Part shown: one piece after another, positions 47,201 through 57,613 of the stretch | Layout: each line of letters begins with the position of its first letter | How positions within the stretch are numbered: position 1 is the stretch's first letter | From: Apophysomyces variabilis | Lineage: Eukaryota > Mucoromycota > Mucoromycetes > Mucorales > Mucoraceae | Direction: 5' to 3' | DNA length: 64,000 nucleotides | NCBI GenBank assembly: GCA_002749535.1 | Contig: MZZL01000060.1 | Span: 33,637-97,636 of the forward strand | Notes under the pieces: model-generated | What the model was told of the DNA's origin: nothing | The model's input: the letters and a program-made list of their open reading frames with translations, nothing else | Database searches by the model: none | Position numbers and translations under genes: made by a program

Positions 47201-49144
47201 GCATCAGTCCACCAGCGCTACCAAAGTGGCCCCCGCTTAGTCGTTTAGTTAATTTCGATTCCCCCCTTTCCCGTTCGATATCGTCCTGCGATGACCCCGT
47301 CGCATCTACAAAGGCATCATCATCCTCTTCATCTGTTTCCAACTCTTGTTGCCACTTTGTATCTTCACAGATCACATTCATTGTTCCCTCTATTTTATCC
47401 AGAGCTCGCTGTAACTCTTCGTTATCGTCCTCCTCGTCATTAATAGTCTCGCTGTCCAGAGTGGATTCTACAGTATTGTAGGAGTTGATGCTGCTGGTGT
47501 CGGTTACTGAACTAGATTCACTAGGTTCACTTGCACTGGCTGTGATGGACATGCTGCGCATTTCCGTCTGAGCTCTCATGGATGGGTTTCTCCTTTGTAC
47601 ATTGTTTGACACAATACTAACCAAACTATCTGTGCTTCGGACATTCGCTTGGTCGACTTCAGTAAGCCTGGCTTGCTTATCGAACGTATTAACGCCGGAA
47701 GCAACTGGACGTTCACTCTCGAAAACGATTTCTCCGCTGGATCGGTATGAATCCGCGCCGAACGTACTGTAAATTGAATTTGATCCGCTCGATTTCCTCG
47801 CCGACGAGGAATTAGACAAACGTGAAGGCGGACTTTTTCCATTGTCATCAATGTTGAGCGTACTGCTAGACTTTCCGTAGGTATATCGTTCTCGGGACGA
47901 TGGATGGTCCGATGTATGGTCTACGGACCGCGAGTGTGGAACTCTTTCCGAACTCGTAACATTTTGCGCATCTGTCGGCGACTGATATTTGATGCTTGTG
48001 TCGTTGTTTTCGCGAACATACCGTGAATGTACAGGAAAGGCCGCATTTCGATAAGTATTATATGAGGAATTAATTGTTTTTGTACGGTTGTATGGTTTAG
48101 CTGTTGTATCTCTATGTATAGTAGAAGCTTCGCTTACACTTCGGTAGCGGCGTGTTGTATTTGGTCGGGATATATATTCATCGGGAATGGTGGACAAAAA
48201 TATTTCAGGTTGCAGTTGCAGCGAAGGTGGTACACGGGATGGGATAGTGGTATTATTGTTACTGTTTAACGGTGCCGGAGGTGCAAGCGGTATATTGCTG
48301 TTATTTTGATACGCTCGTTTATGAACCAGCCCGTCGTTGCCGGTGGAAACGGGCCGAACTTGTGGTAAATCATCAATATCGTCTTCATCAGAAGGCTAAA
48401 TGGCGTGAGTATCTAACAAGACATACTCACTCTTTCTTTCCTCATAGTTACCTTCCCTAACTTTTTAAGCAGTCTACCAAATCCTTTGATGGATCCTCTC
48501 TGTGATGGCTGCAGTTGGAAAGAAAAATTTAGTTCACCGCAGCATACGGGATCGTACGACTATTTCGTGATTTCTATTACCTTTCTCATAATTGCATCTT
48601 TTTGTGTGACAGCATCCATAGGCGAGCCAATTTGATAATTCACCGGAACTTGTAGCATATAGTCATCGCCTATCCTCGCCCTTGATTTTGAAGACCTAGC
48701 GGATCTTGCATTGACGGGGTACGGCATGACGGATCCATTTTCGACCAATGGTTTGCGTTTTACCCTTGGACTTTGCCCTACAGGAGGCAGAGAAGAAGAA
48801 GCTAATTTTGCCTTTGCTGATAGCGTGGGTACAATCTCTAGCTCTTCAGGGGCAGGGGAAAAGGTGCACGAAGTGGAGGATTGAAGGGGACTTCGTTCTG
48901 GTGGCTGTGGTTGCTGTTGTGATTGCGGTTGCTGCTGTTTGGTTTGGTTTGACTGGGACCCGGAACGGAAACGCGAAAGGAAGTTCTTTGAAGACTTTTG
49001 CTGTTGCTGTTGTTGTATGGATGGCACGTCAGGTCGAGAATAAAGTGGAGTAGCCGATAACGAGCGGTGGCGGTATGGTTGTTCATCCGCAGAGGGAAAT
49101 CGTGTAGGTGAAGGAGGTGGTATAATGCGAGAATTAGGAACCAT
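44277..49144 (-). CDS. Sec7-PH guanine-nucleotide exchange factor for Arf GTPases (Syt1/EFA6-like)
   Basis: A large multi-exon gene (at least ten exons, over 1,200 aa). The first exon (from 49144) is Gln/Pro/Ser-rich. A small exon (near 48500-48455, PSQRGSIKGFGRLLKKLGK) and another beginning PSDEDDIDDLPQV follow. The long central exon (to 46554) is disordered with acidic patches and PPVPPLPK. The Sec7 domain runs from about 46575 to 45985. It has SIAEWLGQ (catalytic Glu finger), FYFAGMRLDAAFR, EAQQIDRILEAFANRYWQCN and YSLLLLNTDLHVAQGNHNRM. A PH domain follows (45500-44900: KEGVVMRKHL, WRECFLVVGEGELKMY, VYLFQAASTDQVNEWVATCN), then a coiled coil near the C-terminus. Sec7 activates Arf on Golgi, endosome or plasma membrane, and the PH domain targets membrane lipid. 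Exon borders in the Ser-rich part are approximate. Confidence 0.85.
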
Positions 49145-52100
49145 GATGAATTAGCGTGAATGAACAATAATAGATAATGAATAACAAAGAGAAAAAAAGA
49201 AATCGAAAAGGCTGGATAGCAATGTAGATTTGGTGTAACGTTGATCACTTTTGGCTTCTACTCACATGTTGAACAAGCTTATACTGAACAGAAAAGTGTG
49301 ATGAACGAAAGCACACCCAGAAGCTACTCAACATTCAATTATCTCTTTACATATTGCGAAAGAAATGATAGACAATGGTGATATATTAATTCATTCATTT
49401 AATAAAACAATTGACGCAAAGACTAGCCTTAACTAAGCGCTGCACACATGTGTACACATATCGCATGGAACATCGTGATAATGACTTAAATGTCTTATGT
49501 AAAACTTTTGGATCCAGAGACTTGCATTTCTTACCCAGGTTATAATAACAGACATAGCGGAAATAGTCCATAATATGCTGATCAATCACTATATTATCCA
49601 ATACTTGTTCATGCATACACATTTTCGTAAAAAACGTTAGTATAAAGGATCAAGAAGGGAAAAGATGAGACCAATCATGTATAAGATCTGGGGGTTAGCA
49701 GTTCGATCAAGTGCAAACGGTAGAGGCACCTTTCAGACGTTTGAGGATTAATTGGTTGAAATGGTTGTTACACGCGAGCTTTGGACAAATTCCATTTATT
49801 GACCACTAAACGAAGCAAGAAAATGTAGTGTCCCATATTCCGGATTTTTTTTTCCTTACCCAAAGCGACAAAGGAAACACAATGAATCTCAGCATACTCT
49901 TTGACAACAAAGGTTGCTAGTGTATCCCAGATTTTCGCCATTATCACCCACCGGCAAAAAGAAATAAGATACAAATACCTCGTTCCCTTCAAAGCGTTGT
50001 TATCAACTGGGAACTCCTGAACGACGTTTTTCAGAACAGATCTTTACCTGACCAACTAGTACTTGCTCAACCCCTTGATAGCAAAGAAGGATGCTCTTTG
50101 CCCTCAGGAAGCTTAAATTAGAAAACATGACTGATTCACCTCGCAAGTCGTACATTCATACGTTCTTAACCATCATACCAGACCTGCAAAATATCTGCCT
50201 TGGGGGTGCGGCATGTTGGGGTGGGTAAGTCAATGCTAAAGAAGATTCAACTGACCGACTCAAGTCTTTGCAGATACAAATTATAAATTTCTGTTATCCA
50301 GAAAAGCTTAGTAAAGTCATCTGTAAAACAAAATCCAAACTTTAAGCGCTTAACAGCTACCCATATATCGATTTGCAAGTCTTAATCAAAGTAAGGCCTG
50401 GCTCGTGCTCTTTTTACCGTTGGTAGAGTTGTATCACCAATCAGAACCAAAAAGGAAAGGCTCAACATGAAGTAAGGTGGGCATACAGATCTGTCATTGA
50501 TCGACATTAACGATCATGGCATTACGCTTGTAGAGACATGGCCTTTTTCGAGATCGGGTTCAATCGTTTCCGATCTTAAGACATGAGGAACTGGCGATTT
50601 TTTTTTCCACCAGAAAGTGATATACGCTTTTTAACTGCTCCCCCTTTCTTCCTGTTGTACTTTTCTTTTCCCAGGAAGCGAATATGTAGGCCATGAAGGA
50701 ACCACATAAGATACATGAATTTTCAAAGACACCGTACTTAACAGCAGTTGAGTATCTGTTTTCTTTCCACATGGTACAGGACATTGCTGTAAGAAAACGG
50801 TATCTCAAAAAGACAACTTGTGATAAGAAAAGCAGGCTTCAGAAACACGAAAGACGCGTCAAAACGCGCAGCAAAACAAAAGAAAAGTAAAGTAAAGGCC
50901 TACCCAAAGCAAAGTAAATGAGACTCAGACAAACACGCTGCATAAAGAGAACAGCAAACCGTTCTTTTCCATTATATATTTTTAAAAAAGCTTTATTCAT
51001 TTCTTCATTACTTTTTTATTTTCATTGTCTTATCCTGTGATGAGGATTATCTTCTCTCGTGTTCATTGCCCCCAATCTACGGTAAGCAGAGAAAGGGAGT
51101 ATAGGTCTGGACACAAAAGAGTTTTTGACTGACCTCTGGACCTGTATTCCTGTGCGGTTTATCTTTGATCATGAAAGAAATTGAAAAAAGACGTCTCCAA
51201 CACGAAAAAGGAAGCATTGATCTCACTCATGACACTGGACGTATTCCATCTATTGCAATAAAAGATGGACACATATTCCAGAATCAAAACGAGTTTCCAG
51301 TTGGTTTTGTATTCTTTGGAATGTTTAAGAAAAAGAAAGAAAAACAGAAGAGAGAAAAGAGAGAGGCCTTTTTATACCGTTTTGATCTGTTACTGTTCCA
51401 TTGGTTCATGAATTGACAGAGGAGGAACTTGAAACGATTGGTCAATGCGGATTCGGTTACGCGTTCCCCCCTTTCTTTTCTCTCTCTGTCTTTTTTTTTT
51501 AATTCTTTTCCCTGCTTGTTCCCCTTCAAATGACCTTTACCAAACAAGTCAAGCTAAAGCTAAACAATCAACTACTATCTGTGCCTTCATGGGTATGGAA
51601 AAGCAGTAAAAGAAATGGTTAAGGGAGAGTAGAAGGAGAGGTCTGTGCCCTGTGACATGACAGGTCTTAATCACATCTTGCCTTTTTTGTCATGCCATTA
51701 AATTAATTGTTTACGTGTGTTGTCTGCTGACCATACAGGAAGATACCCCATATATTCTCCAAAAGTAAAAGCTTAAAAGTAAAGGAAAACGCGTCTAAGG
51801 AAATCGTTGACCAGCAGACCAGATGAGATAAAAAGAGAAAGAAAATGGGCTTCATGTCAAACATGCCAATTCAAGGTGCATCTTATATTGATTTGTTCTT
51901 AACAACAAAAAGACATGTCCCTGTCCATGGAAAGGAAAGTAACTGAAAGCAATTTGTGGGGTATATGCCCTCAAGCAGGCTTGCTCCGTTAAGCGTATCA
52001 CTTGACGTGTTACTTTTCCGTTCCGGTCAAATGGTATGAAATGCGTTTATTGCTTGACTCGCAAGTCGTTTGGTAATTGGTATCCTACGAGTGACTTCGT

Positions 52101-52913
52101 CTCATCATTGCATCGTGATGTACCTTACTGCTACAATGTCTCTTTTGCCGTTGATTATTGATGTTGCAAAATGTCATATTTTTGCAGATAAGCATCATAG
52201 CACGTCCAAATGAGTTTAAGTTGGTAATAGTTAGCACACAAACCTTTTGTCGCATCGAATTAACTGTAGTTCCATCGTGTACTTCATTTGCATTGTCGTG
52301 GCGAAACAAACCAACTGCTCACGCAATTAAACCGGACACACAGCTGCAGTGTGAAAACGTAAACTTCGTATTATTTTATCCCATAGATTATTGAAATGAG
52401 TAAAACACGAAGTCTAGAACCAGCCTAAAGGATACAACCGATACAATCAAAAAGATACGCGGAACACTCTCATAGCGCAAGGTATAGATGCGCCATTATA
52501 GCTCATTTAATGTCTCTGCTCCTTTGATGAAACGATCTAGGTTACGCTCCGGAAGCGAATGCACTGCGTTACTATCGGACAATCACTTTATTTGGCAGGC
52601 TAACAGTGAATGGGAACCTGAACTTGAACAGAGAAACGATGCAAGCATATAAATAATGAAAGTAAAATAGTGCAATACTGCAGTAGAAATATGCACGAAT
52701 AGGACTATGTGCAGCTCTTTCTGTAACATTGCAATAGCCTCATGAACTATGTCTTTTCTACCGACGCTTTTTATGATTCTCTCTTTTGCTCTCCTTTTCA
52801 GTAGTTTAATACCGCCCATCAGTGAAAAAATAAAACATTCAATATGCTTTGCAGCCTTGTGCTGTTTTTGTTCTCCCCACATATTACTCGCATGCCGGTT
52901 TTAATGAAGGCTT
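49145..52913. other. Intergenic, gene-poor
   Basis: About 3.8 kb between two minus-strand genes. Short minus-strand open stretches occur at 49395-49622 (MCMHEQVLDNIVIDQHIMDY) and 49768-49992, but have no recognisable motif. CT tracts lie at 51470-51510. No RNA gene or repeat family was recognised. Confidence 0.4.
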
Positions 52914-54518
52914 TTACACATCAATGACTCTACTCAACTTCTGTACTCTATTTAGTAACAGATCGCCCTGTTTGATCACGGTTTGATATTGCGCATTCTT
53001 TGCATCGGGCCGGTTGGTTTCAATAATGCCGTTTACTTTGTCAATCACGCAGTTAAGACGACCAGCTGCAATGAACTTGTACAGCTCACTATTCGTACTG
53101 TTAGTAGCTTGCTCTTTTTTTCTTCTCTCTGTAAGTAAAATAGAATAACACATACCGGTCGATGAAGTCTTCCGAGACGCCAAACGCTTGCGCCATGCTT
53201 CCAATAGTCAAAGATCTGTAACTTTCAAGCAGCTGGGCGTATGCAACAATGCGCATTTCGCGGGTGTAATAACGCATGTGTGGGAAGAGGTAACGGGATG
53301 TACGTAAATGCGCCTGCTCGACTTCCGCTATTTTTTGATGATGAATAACGCCCTGCCACACAATCATAGACATAGATAATCCTTATGACACCTACCAAGT
53401 GCACGGAAGAATTGTGCGTAATTACAGTTATAAAGACTGGTCATGAATTCTTCTAGATATGGGATATCTGAAATGACTTCCAAGATTTCAGGTGCATCCA
53501 GTACCTGGATTAAGAACGTAAGGATCAAAAATTTTCTTCCTTTGGCTCATCAAGAAGTGAATTTGCTTAGTATTCTTTACCTTCTTCTTTATGTCCACAC
53601 GTTGCATGCTGATTAAGCTGGTCAACACAGCGTATTTTACAAAGTCTTGGTAGGACATCATTTCCGTGCTTGTGAATGTACTTAATGTGTCGATAAATTG
53701 CTGTGCCGCACCCTTGAAATCTCGGATAGACATCATGTACACGCCTTCATATGCCTTGAGACGGTTACGTCTGTCCCAATCACCTCCTTGCTCAACCAAT
53801 TCCTTCAGCTTATCAATGTTTGATTTGACCATGTTGTTATCGTCGAAGAAAAAGCCGATACGGACAAGGGCAAAGACAATATCAATTCGTGTGCCCAAGG
53901 TTATAGGTTTACTCAACAAATTATTGTATGCTTCCAACGCATTTTCCTAATACGTATCGAAAAGGAAGAAAAAGGTCGACATCAGTTATGAATCGACTTG
54001 GTCGTTCCTCCCTCCAATTTTCTCTCTTTACCTTGTCACCGATCTTTGCATAATAATCAGCTTTTCCCAAAAGAGCATCGTTGACTTCGGTTTCTCCCAT
54101 ATTTTGTTCCGCATCTTTGACCTTATCATCAAACTTTTGAAGCTCTTCCGTGTTGATCGCAGCCATGCGATCGTACAGTGCCTGATCCAATGGCAGTTTG
54201 AATTCTTCGGCAATAAGCTTATAGAAAGGGGCCATATCTATTCAGTTGAGTGATAGTTCGATAGGTATTTCATATACATACTGTCTTCTTGGATGGTGTT
54301 GAGGAGCTGTTTACTGGATTCATCTTTAAGTTCTGCAGGACCTTGGCTCACAATGAATCGGTGATGCTATCGCGCACAAAAAAAAAAGCGGAAATAACAA
54401 ATGCATCCATGTTTAAGCCAAGTTAATCTAGCATTAACTTTAAAATATAGAGAGGACATACAGCAAGCTGGAGGTTGGGGACCTTTCCGAGATCGTTTCC
54501 ATCAGTACTAGTGGACAT
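52914..54518 (-). CDS. RPN7: 26S proteasome regulatory subunit Rpn7 (PSMD6)
   Basis: Seven exons (54518-54462, 54366-54282, 54237-54032, 53946-53581, 53504-53396, 53327-53156, 53088-52914) sum to 390 codons, giving 389 aa, the same length as human PSMD6. It starts [19 protein letters not shown]. The TPR-like helical region includes [40 protein letters not shown] and [20 protein letters not shown]. The PCI domain has [40 protein letters not shown] and [20 protein letters not shown]. It ends [17 protein letters not shown], the conserved lid-subunit helix. Rpn7 is a scaffold of the proteasome lid. All introns are short GT-AG. Confidence 0.95.
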
Positions 54519-55505
54519 ATTGTAAGGCGGGGATAACAAGAGAAAAGCGCACGTACACACACGCACACACACCACTCTTACGAACTCGCGCCGCGACAAA
54601 CTCGCAGCCAATGACGTCAGGCAAAGCGATTGCGTAATCCTTTCAATTCGGCTTAAGCGCCAAAATGCCTAAGGCACAAAAGGGACAGTGATGAATAAAA
54701 TAGTGGACGAGTTATGGACTGAAATATTCAACAAGAGGACAAATCCGCTTCAATTTTTTTCAATGCATATCCAGCCTAATGTGATTATGGGATAGCTGTC
54801 TTAACGAGTTTTGCACTTATGGCGAATGTCTTGCGACTGGATCGGTTCTCTTCCTTAAGTCCGGTCCTCGCAAGCACAAATCTGCGAACCAAAGCAGCGC
54901 TGGTGTGCTAACCTACTTAATACTGTTTTTCCTTCTCTCCGAGAATGTAAGAAAAAGATTGTCAGTTTATTGCTAGCAGTCTTGCTTATTCTGCAGGTTT
55001 CAGAAAAATTGAGCTTGATTGAAAGACCGTAAACTCTTTCCATACTAAAAGTCGCTTGCTGGCAAATTTAAGAGACGTGTGTGCCGAGTAATCTTGGTCC
55101 ACGAAAATGAATATATTTTACTGTCAAGGAGAGTCGGAAATCAGTGATGTTCCAATTTCAGTATCTTCGATAGAAATGGGAAAGAGGAATGTCTCGTCCC
55201 TGAATACCAGTTTACGAAGCTAATTCTAGCGACCGAGCCATTAGCCAGATTGCGCCGCAACAGATTTGTTAAAGGTCTTGATAATGATCTGTCAAGTATG
55301 GATCCGAAAATCCTCGTACCTAAAGGTCTATATCTATTAACCAAGTCTATCTGTGTGTTTACCCTATCAATCTTGTCACCTTACCATCGACTTAGCTGCG
55401 TTTCCCAGTAAATCCTGTTATTGTAACCATTTAAAACAAACATATTAGTTCGCTAATGCATTATTAAAGCAATGAATGGGCATAAACGAAAAAAAGAAGA
55501 AAAAA
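54519..55505. other. Intergenic region
   Basis: About 1 kb holding the Rpn7 promoter side and AT-rich sequence up to the tandem repeat. A CA/GT-rich run (54553-54573) lies in the Rpn7 5' flank. Nothing else was recognised. Confidence 0.4.
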
Positions 55506-56784
55506 AGCTCTACGATATTGGAGAGAGGCCCAGAAATCGACCATTCACGCTGGCTTGCATTCATATCCATGACGAAACGTTAAAAAAAAATGCTTTATGA
55601 TATTGGAGAGAGGCCCAGAAATCGACCATTCACACTGGCTTGCATCCAAATCAAAAAGCTTCACGAATATGAAGAGAGGCCCAGAAATCGACCATTCACG
55701 CTGGCTTGCATTCATATCCATGACGAAACGGTAAAAAAAAATGCTTTATGATATTGGAGAGAGGCCCAGAAATCGACCATTCACACTGGCTTGCATCCAA
55801 ATCAAAAAGCTTCACGAATATGAAGAGAGGCCCAGAAATCGACCATTCACGCTGGCTTGCATTCATATCCTAGACGAAACGGTAAAAAAAAATGCTTTAT
55901 GATATTGGAGAGAGGCCCAGAAATCGACCATTCACACTGGCTTGCATCCAAATCAAAAAGCTTCACGAATATGAAGAGAGGCCCAGAAATCGACCATTCA
56001 CGCTGGCTTGCATTCATATCCTAGACGAAACGGTAAAAAAAAATGCTTTATGATATTGGAGAGAGGCCCAGAAATCGACCATTCACACTGGCTTGCATCC
56101 AAATCAAAAAGCTTCACGAATATGAAGAGAGGCCCAGAAATCGACCATTCACGCTGGCTTGCATTCATATCCTAGACGAAACGGTAAAAAAAAATGCTTT
56201 ATGATATTGGAGAGAGGCCCAGAAATCGACCATTCACACTGGCTTGCATCCAAATCAAAAAGCTTCACGAATATGAAGAGAGGCCCAGAAATCGACCATT
56301 CACGCTGGCTTGCATTCATATCCTAGACGAAACGGTAAAAAAAAATGCTTTATGATATTGGAGAGAGGCCCAGAAATCGACCATTCACACTGGCTTGCAT
56401 CCAAATCAAAAAGCTTCACGAATATGAAGAGAGGCCCAGAAATCGACCATTCACGCTGGCTTGCATTCATATCCTAGACGAAACGGTAAAAAAAAATGCT
56501 TTATGATATTGGAGAGAGGCCCAGAAATCGACCATTCACACTGGCTTGCATCCAAATCAAAAAGCTTCACGAATATGAAGAGAGGCCCAGAAATCGACCA
56601 TTCACGCTGGCTTGCATTCATATCCTAGACGAAACGGTAAAAAAAAATGCTTTATGATATTGGAGAGAGGCCCAGAAATCGACCATTCACACTGGCCTGC
56701 ATCCAAATCAAAAAGCTTCACGAATATGAAGAGAGGCCCAGAAATCGACCATTCACGCTGGCTTGCATTCATATCCTAGATGAA
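55506..56784 (+). repeat. 151-bp dimeric tandem repeat (8 units plus a half unit)
   Basis: ATGCTTTATGATATTGG recurs at 55590, 55741, 55892, 56043, 56194, 56345, 56496 and 56647, a period of exactly 151 bp. Each unit contains two copies of a core (GAGAGGCCCAGAAATCGACC then ATTCACRCTGGCTTGCAT) with different spacers, so the unit is a dimer. A related half unit precedes the array (55506-55589). Units differ at only a few sites, for example CATCC versus CATGA and CCATGAC versus CCTAGAC. Because 151 is not a multiple of three, the frame changes between units, so it is not a coding repeat. Confidence 0.95.
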
Positions 56785-56849
56785 GGGACCAGAAGGTGGC
56801 GTGGAAATTTACCTCGGCGGTTTCACGGTCACGATTATGTTGCTGTACT

Positions 56850-57095
56850 GCGCACTAAAAGCTTGAGTCACTTTAGTAGCTTTTCCTTTTCATACGGCGT
56901 CAACCAATCACCGCCGTAGGCTTCTCTAAGCTAATGCCAGCTTTTAGTGTGCGAGATGACCATATACTTCATGTCAGCTTTCAGTACTCGAGAGAAATAA
57001 TACGCTTCATACGAATTTTAGTGCGCATGCATAAACCATTATACATAAGCTTTATAATGCGCGAGGTCACCAACTTTTAGTGCGCGTAGTAATTC
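56850..57095 (+). mobile_element. Transposon end 3 with subterminal GCGCACTAAAAG repeats
   Basis: GCGCACTAAAAG (56850-56861) faces inverted copies CTTTTAGTGTGCG (56941-56953), TTTTAGTGCGC (about 57016-57026) and CTTTTAGTGCGC (57074-57085). The block ends in CGTAGTAATTC (57085-57095), identical to the ends at 313 and 35181, while the subterminal repeat differs. It starts right after the tandem array. Its opposite end and a transposase were not found. Confidence 0.5.
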
Positions 57096-57613
57096 CCATT
57101 ACAATAACTCTTTCAATCTAAGGCCTCGCCTATGATAATTGTCAGTCTTAGGATGGTCTTAAACGTTAGGACTTGCAATTGTGAATGACAAAATTGAAAA
57201 ATAAATATACGATAAAATATTGTAAGTTGTTTTAGATTGTTCCTAAAATTTACATATGCGCTCTCGGGCAAAACTTTCCTCTTTGATATTCGGTCGAAAA
57301 ATCTATTTGTTGTTCAGTTAGGTTTTCTAACATATATTCTGCTTAAGAAAGGTTTTTGGCCGAACCAATTCTCTTTGGAACCACATCGAAAAACGGTACA
57401 GTGTCTTCTGCAGGAATAGAATAGATAAAATAAAATGGTATACACTCTCGAAATGTCTTGGTCTTTGAATCAATACCATATATTCACCTAAGTAAACCTA
57501 GAGTAAACTTCTAGTGGACGTTTTTGTTTTACCAATATCCATGAAAAGGAAGTACACCAGACAGCATGAGTTTCAGTGGCAAAGTACTTCAAAGTAAAGG
57601 TTTGGTACACTAA

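Noticed and set aside
46996..47481. 161-codon plus-strand ORF
   Set aside because: It mirrors the long low-complexity exon of the Sec7-PH gene. Its composition is explained by Ser/Glu codons on the other strand.
55506..56784. CRISPR array
   Set aside because: The repeats are 151-bp head-to-tail units with no unique spacers, and this is a fungal genome. It is a satellite.
55590..56919. Repeat protein encoded by the tandem array (ERPRNRPFTLACI motif)
   Set aside because: The 151-bp period is not a multiple of three, so the frame is lost between units and stops occur. The motif is just the translation of the core.
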